This document shows positions 62,059-64,000 of a stretch of DNA of 64,000 nt, one piece after another. The position numbers and the translations under genes are program-made. The notes beneath the pieces were generated by a model. That model did not search any database. It worked only from the letters and a program-made list of their open reading frames with translations, and was not told the origin of the DNA. Positions within the stretch are counted from its first letter, which is position 1; every line of letters starts with the position of its first letter. The stretch comes from Vannielia litorea (GTDB taxonomy: Bacteria > Pseudomonadota > Alphaproteobacteria > Rhodobacterales > Rhodobacteraceae), in the NCBI RefSeq assembly GCF_900142295.1, contig NZ_FSRL01000002.1, positions 62,001 to 126,000 on the forward strand. Reading direction: 5' to 3'.

Positions 62059-62085
62059 CGCCTGTCGACAGAGTCCGGACAGGCG
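62059..62085 (-). promoter_or_regulatory. hairpin in the napF leader
   Basis: CGCCTGTC (62059-62066) and GACAGGCG (62078-62085) form a perfect 8-bp stem with an 11-base loop. It lies 19 bases upstream of the napF start, inside the predicted 5' untranslated region, next to the AGGTAG ribosome binding site. Confidence 0.5.
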
Positions 62086-62151
62086 AGTTGTGTCGGGACA
62101 ATTCTGCTTCAAGGTGAAGATTCGGTAAATGTTGTGCCTGTTCGCAGGCTC

Positions 62152-62193
62152 ACCTTAGGGGAGAGCCGGCGGCATGGCCTTGACTTAGGTCAA
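62152..62193 (-). promoter_or_regulatory. Fnr/NnrR-type box and -10 of the nap promoter
   Basis: TTGACTTAGGTCAA (62180-62193) is a perfect dyad (TTGAC-N4-GTCAA) of the Fnr/NnrR class. If its centre (62186.5) is at -41.5, transcription on the minus strand starts near 62145 and the -10 spans 62157-62152, which reads TAAGGT. The predicted leader is about 105 nt. This puts nap under control of FnrL and/or the NnrR-like protein encoded at 54246. Confidence 0.75.
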
Positions 62194-62204
62194 GGCGCGG
62201 CGCC

Positions 62205-62897
62205 TCACGATGGGTAGGGCACGACCCCGATGAGCGCTTCGTGCAGCAGGAGCGCCGCAAGCCAGAGCGCGAGGCCGAGAGCGGCGCGCAGGGCCAGTCT
62301 GCGCCCGTTCCGGCGCCGCCATTCCGGGCGGGCCAGAGGCGCGAGCGAGAGGATCGCCGTGTGCGAGAAAAAGCCTGCCGCCCGCGCGCCGAGCACGCGG
62401 CGGGCCCTTGCGTCGAAGGCCGGGATGGCGGCGAGCGCCATGAGCGAGAAACTGCCGAAGATCAGCACCATCGCCAGGTCGCCGTTCGGAAAGAGATGCG
62501 CCCCGGCCCAGAGCGCGAGGGCCAGAAAGAGCGGGTGGCGCGAGATCGCGGCAAGGCCGGGGTCCGACGGGTCGAAGGCCGCGCCCTTCCGCCCGCCGAG
62601 GGTGAAGGGCTGGCGTATCCCGAGGCCGCAGGCGACGAGAACCAGCGCCACCGGCATCGCCAGGTTCGGCACCCAGCGCGCCCAGGGCGCCTGGGCCCAG
62701 AGCTCGACGTAGGGCGCCCGGATCGCCGCCGAAACGAGCCACACAAGCAGCAGAGTCGAGAGCAGCCCGTAAAGGCCGAAATAGCCACGCCGCCCCAGGG
62801 CCGCGATCAGCCGCTCCCGCAGCCCGCCGAGGCGGGGCAGAAAGTGGCTGGCCACGAAGAGCGCCAGCGCCAGCGCGTATTCGGCCCAACCCGTCAC
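62205..62897 (-). CDS. nnrU: NnrU-family membrane protein
   Basis: A 230-residue polytopic membrane protein with about six helices, of the NnrU/MAPEG-isoprenylcysteine methyltransferase-like fold. Markers: ALALALFVASHFLPRLGGLRE at the N-terminus, ISRHPLFLALALWAGAHLFPNGDLAM (His-Pro pair) and a second HTAILSLAPL region. NnrU is required for nitrite/NO reduction in some denitrifiers; the reaction is unknown. The GTG start overlaps the preceding stop (GTGA). It lies between the nor genes and the nap promoter. Confidence 0.88.
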   Translation of the reverse strand: MTGWAEYALALALFVASHFLPRLGGLRERLIAALGRRGYFGLYGLLSTLLLVWLVSAAIRAPYVELWAQAPWARWVPNLAMPVALVLVACGLGIRQPFTLGGRKGAAFDPSDPGLAAISRHPLFLALALWAGAHLFPNGDLAMVLIFGSFSLMALAAIPAFDARARRVLGARAAGFFSHTAILSLAPLARPEWRRRNGRRLALRAALGLALWLAALLLHEALIGVVPYPS

Positions 62898-63112
62898 TTG
62901 CCCTCGGCCTGCTTCATCAGCCGCAGGATATGGCAGGCAAAGGCCCATGTCGCGGGCACGCCGATCACCAGCCCGCCGGCGGCGGCGGCCCAGGGCGTGA
63001 GCGCCGGCCAGCCCAGCCAGGTGCCGATCAGCGAGGCGAAGAACAGGTTCACCCCCATCGCCCCCGCGGCAAAGGGGTAGAGCCCCGCCAGCAGCTTCCA
63101 GCCTGGCCTCAT
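62894..63112 (-). CDS. small membrane protein in the nor-nnrU operon
   Basis: A 72-residue protein with two membrane segments: KLLAGLYPFAAGAMGVNLFFASLIG and WAAAAGGLVIGVPATWAFACHIL, then a charged tail (RLMKQAEGK). It is of the type found between norD and nnrU in related bacteria; the family has no assigned function that I can state. ATG 63112 overlaps the stop of the gene before it (ATGA); the upstream ATG 63130 is less likely. It probably assists assembly of the NO reductase or NnrU. Confidence 0.75.
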   Translation of the reverse strand: MRPGWKLLAGLYPFAAGAMGVNLFFASLIGTWLGWPALTPWAAAAGGLVIGVPATWAFACHILRLMKQAEGK

Positions 63113-63282
63113 CGCCGGCTCACCAGCCATTGCACCGCCACCAGCGAGAGCACCAGCGCGACCGAGCCGATGAAGAACCAGAACTCCGCCGCATCGGTCT
63201 GCGGCTGCGGGATCGGACGCTCGAAAGCGGCGGCCATGAGCGGGGCCGGAAAGAGGGCGGCGAGGGTGAGGATGCGTTTCAT
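63109..63282 (-). CDS. very small exported/membrane protein after norD
   Basis: A 57-residue protein with a signal-like N-terminus (KRILTLAALFPAPLMAAAF), a short polar stretch (ERPIPQPQTDAAE) and a C-terminal membrane helix (FWFFIGSVALVLSLVAVQWLV) ending in Ser-Arg-Arg. This layout places the middle in the periplasm and the tail in the cytoplasm. Start ATG 63282 one base after the norD stop. Position suggests a small accessory of nitric oxide reductase; no activity is known to me. Confidence 0.7.
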   Translation of the reverse strand: MKRILTLAALFPAPLMAAAFERPIPQPQTDAAEFWFFIGSVALVLSLVAVQWLVSRR

Positions 63283-63283
63283 G

Positions 63284-64000
63284 TCAGCTCTCCATGGTGA
63301 GGGTCTGGTAGATGTCGGGAAGGGCGCGGGGCAGGCGGGAGGGCTGGGGCAGGAGGGTAAAGCCGCCACGCCCGAAGATGCGGGCAAACCAGTCCTGCCC
63401 GTCCTCGTCGACGATCACCCCATGCACCGATTGCCCGAGCGCATGCGCCTCGCGCACCGCCATGCGGCTGTCTTCGATGCCGTGCTGGCCCTCGTAATGG
63501 TCGAGGTCGTTGGGCTTGCCGTCGGTCAGCACCAGCAGCAGGCGCCGCGCGGCGCCCTCCTCGGCAAGCTGGGCCGAAACATGGCGGATGGCGGCGCCCA
63601 GCCGCGTGTAATGGCCCGGCCTCAGCCCGCCGATCCGCGCCGTCACCTCGCCCGAAACCGGCTCGTCGAACCGCTTGCAGCGATGCAGGAACACCCGGTC
63701 GCGCCGCAGCGAGGAAAAGCCCCAGATGCCCAGCCGGTCGCCGGCGGTGTCGATGCCCCCGGCCAACGCCGAGAGGGCCTCGCGCGCCACCTCGATCACC
63801 GAGGTCTCGCCGATGGCGGCCTCGGTGGAGCGCGAGCAATCCATGAGGATCGCCACCGAAAGATCGCGCGCCATGGGCCGGTTGGCCTGCCACACCCGGT
63901 CGCTGCCCTCCTGGCCGCAGGCGAGATCGGTGCGCGAGGTCACCACCGCGTCGAGGTCGAGGTCGTCGCCGTCGAGCTGGCGGGGGAGCACCACGCGGCG
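63284..64000 (-). CDS. norD: NorD, von Willebrand factor A protein of nitric oxide reductase activation (C-terminal part)
   Basis: The C-terminal 238 residues of a protein that continues past the right edge. It is a VWA domain: the MIDAS motif ILMDCSRST is followed by the GGLRPGHYTRLGAAIRH threonine-containing loop, VLTDGKPNDLDHYEGQHG and a C-terminal FARIFGRGGFTLLPQPSRLP. NorD, with the AAA protein NorQ, activates the NorBC nitric oxide reductase after assembly. The rest of norD and probably norQ, norB and norC lie to the right. Confidence 0.93.
   Translation of the reverse strand, partial: RRVVLPRQLDGDDLDLDAVVTSRTDLACGQEGSDRVWQANRPMARDLSVAILMDCSRSTEAAIGETSVIEVAREALSALAGGIDTAGDRLGIWGFSSLRRDRVFLHRCKRFDEPVSGEVTARIGGLRPGHYTRLGAAIRHVSAQLAEEGAARRLLLVLTDGKPNDLDHYEGQHGIEDSRMAVREAHALGQSVHGVIVDEDGQDWFARIFGRGGFTLLPQPSRLPRALPDIYQTLTMES

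Noticed and set aside
1..64000. CRISPR arrays, complete insertion sequences, rRNA operons and full tRNA genes.
   Set aside because: I saw no regularly spaced repeats, no transposase or integrase motifs, no rRNA sequence and no complete tRNA cloverleaf; only the 3' tRNA fragment at 951-997.

Overview
The window is high-GC chromosomal DNA of an alphaproteobacterium, most likely a marine Rhodobacteraceae (Roseobacter-group) member. I infer this from codon use, a COQ9 homologue, a Mur/Fur-type box in front of a sitABCD-like manganese operon, a tripartite TRAP transporter, and the order yidC - MOSC - engB - coaBC - dut. No database search was possible, so all names come from motifs and family knowledge.

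Layout. Bases 1-997 are AT-richer. They hold one small HTH regulator and end in a 47-nt 3' fragment of a tRNA-Arg(ACG), which looks like the attachment-site scar of an element lying to the left. Bases 1035-8372 (minus strand) hold a GMC oxidoreductase and a cobalamin-uptake operon (btuB, btuF, btuC, btuD and a second, leaderless binding protein) behind a well-preserved cobalamin riboswitch. Bases 8441-18220 are mixed housekeeping: nhaA, a GNAT protein, a persulfide dioxygenase-rhodanese pair, rpsU, COQ9, a quinone oxidoreductase, a histidine kinase, and a disulfide oxidoreductase with a TVP38 membrane protein.

Bases 18379-30907 contain the rpmH-rnpA-yidD...yidC-MOSC-engB cluster. It is interrupted between yidD and yidC by about 8.3 kb of accessory genes. 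The most notable insert is a compact type VI secretion effector module: a DUF1795/Eag-like chaperone, a prePAAR protein with two hydrophobic regions and a C-terminal WHH-type nuclease motif, a SUKH (SMI1/KNR4) immunity protein and a second immunity candidate. ttcA and a degenerate-GGDEF/intact-EAL protein are also inserted. Bases 30976-35817 carry coaBC, dut, a membrane-anchored MoeB/ThiF-like protein and an M3 oligopeptidase.

Bases 36072-43884 hold the TRAP transporter and the divergent metal ABC operon. Bases 43933-50710 hold a tightly overlapping minus-strand operon (ferric-type ABC transporter, MBL-fold hydrolase, histidine phosphatase, HAD protein) opposite a DeoR regulator. A 12-bp sequence occurs as exact inverted copies near both start regions. 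I propose an uncharacterised uptake-and-dephosphorylation locus for a phosphorylated compound.

Bases 50742-64000 are an anaerobic nitrogen-oxide respiration cluster: nirK-nirV-nnrR-DUF2478, napFDAGHBC on the opposite strand, then nnrU, two tiny membrane proteins and the end of norD, which runs off the window. Both nirK and napF have Fnr/NnrR-type dyads placed so that a -10-like hexamer falls exactly where class II activation at -41.5 predicts. This suggests coordinated control by the Crp/Fnr protein encoded beside nirV and/or by FnrL. Together these genes would reduce nitrate to nitrite in the periplasm, nitrite to NO by NirK, and NO by the adjoining nor operon.
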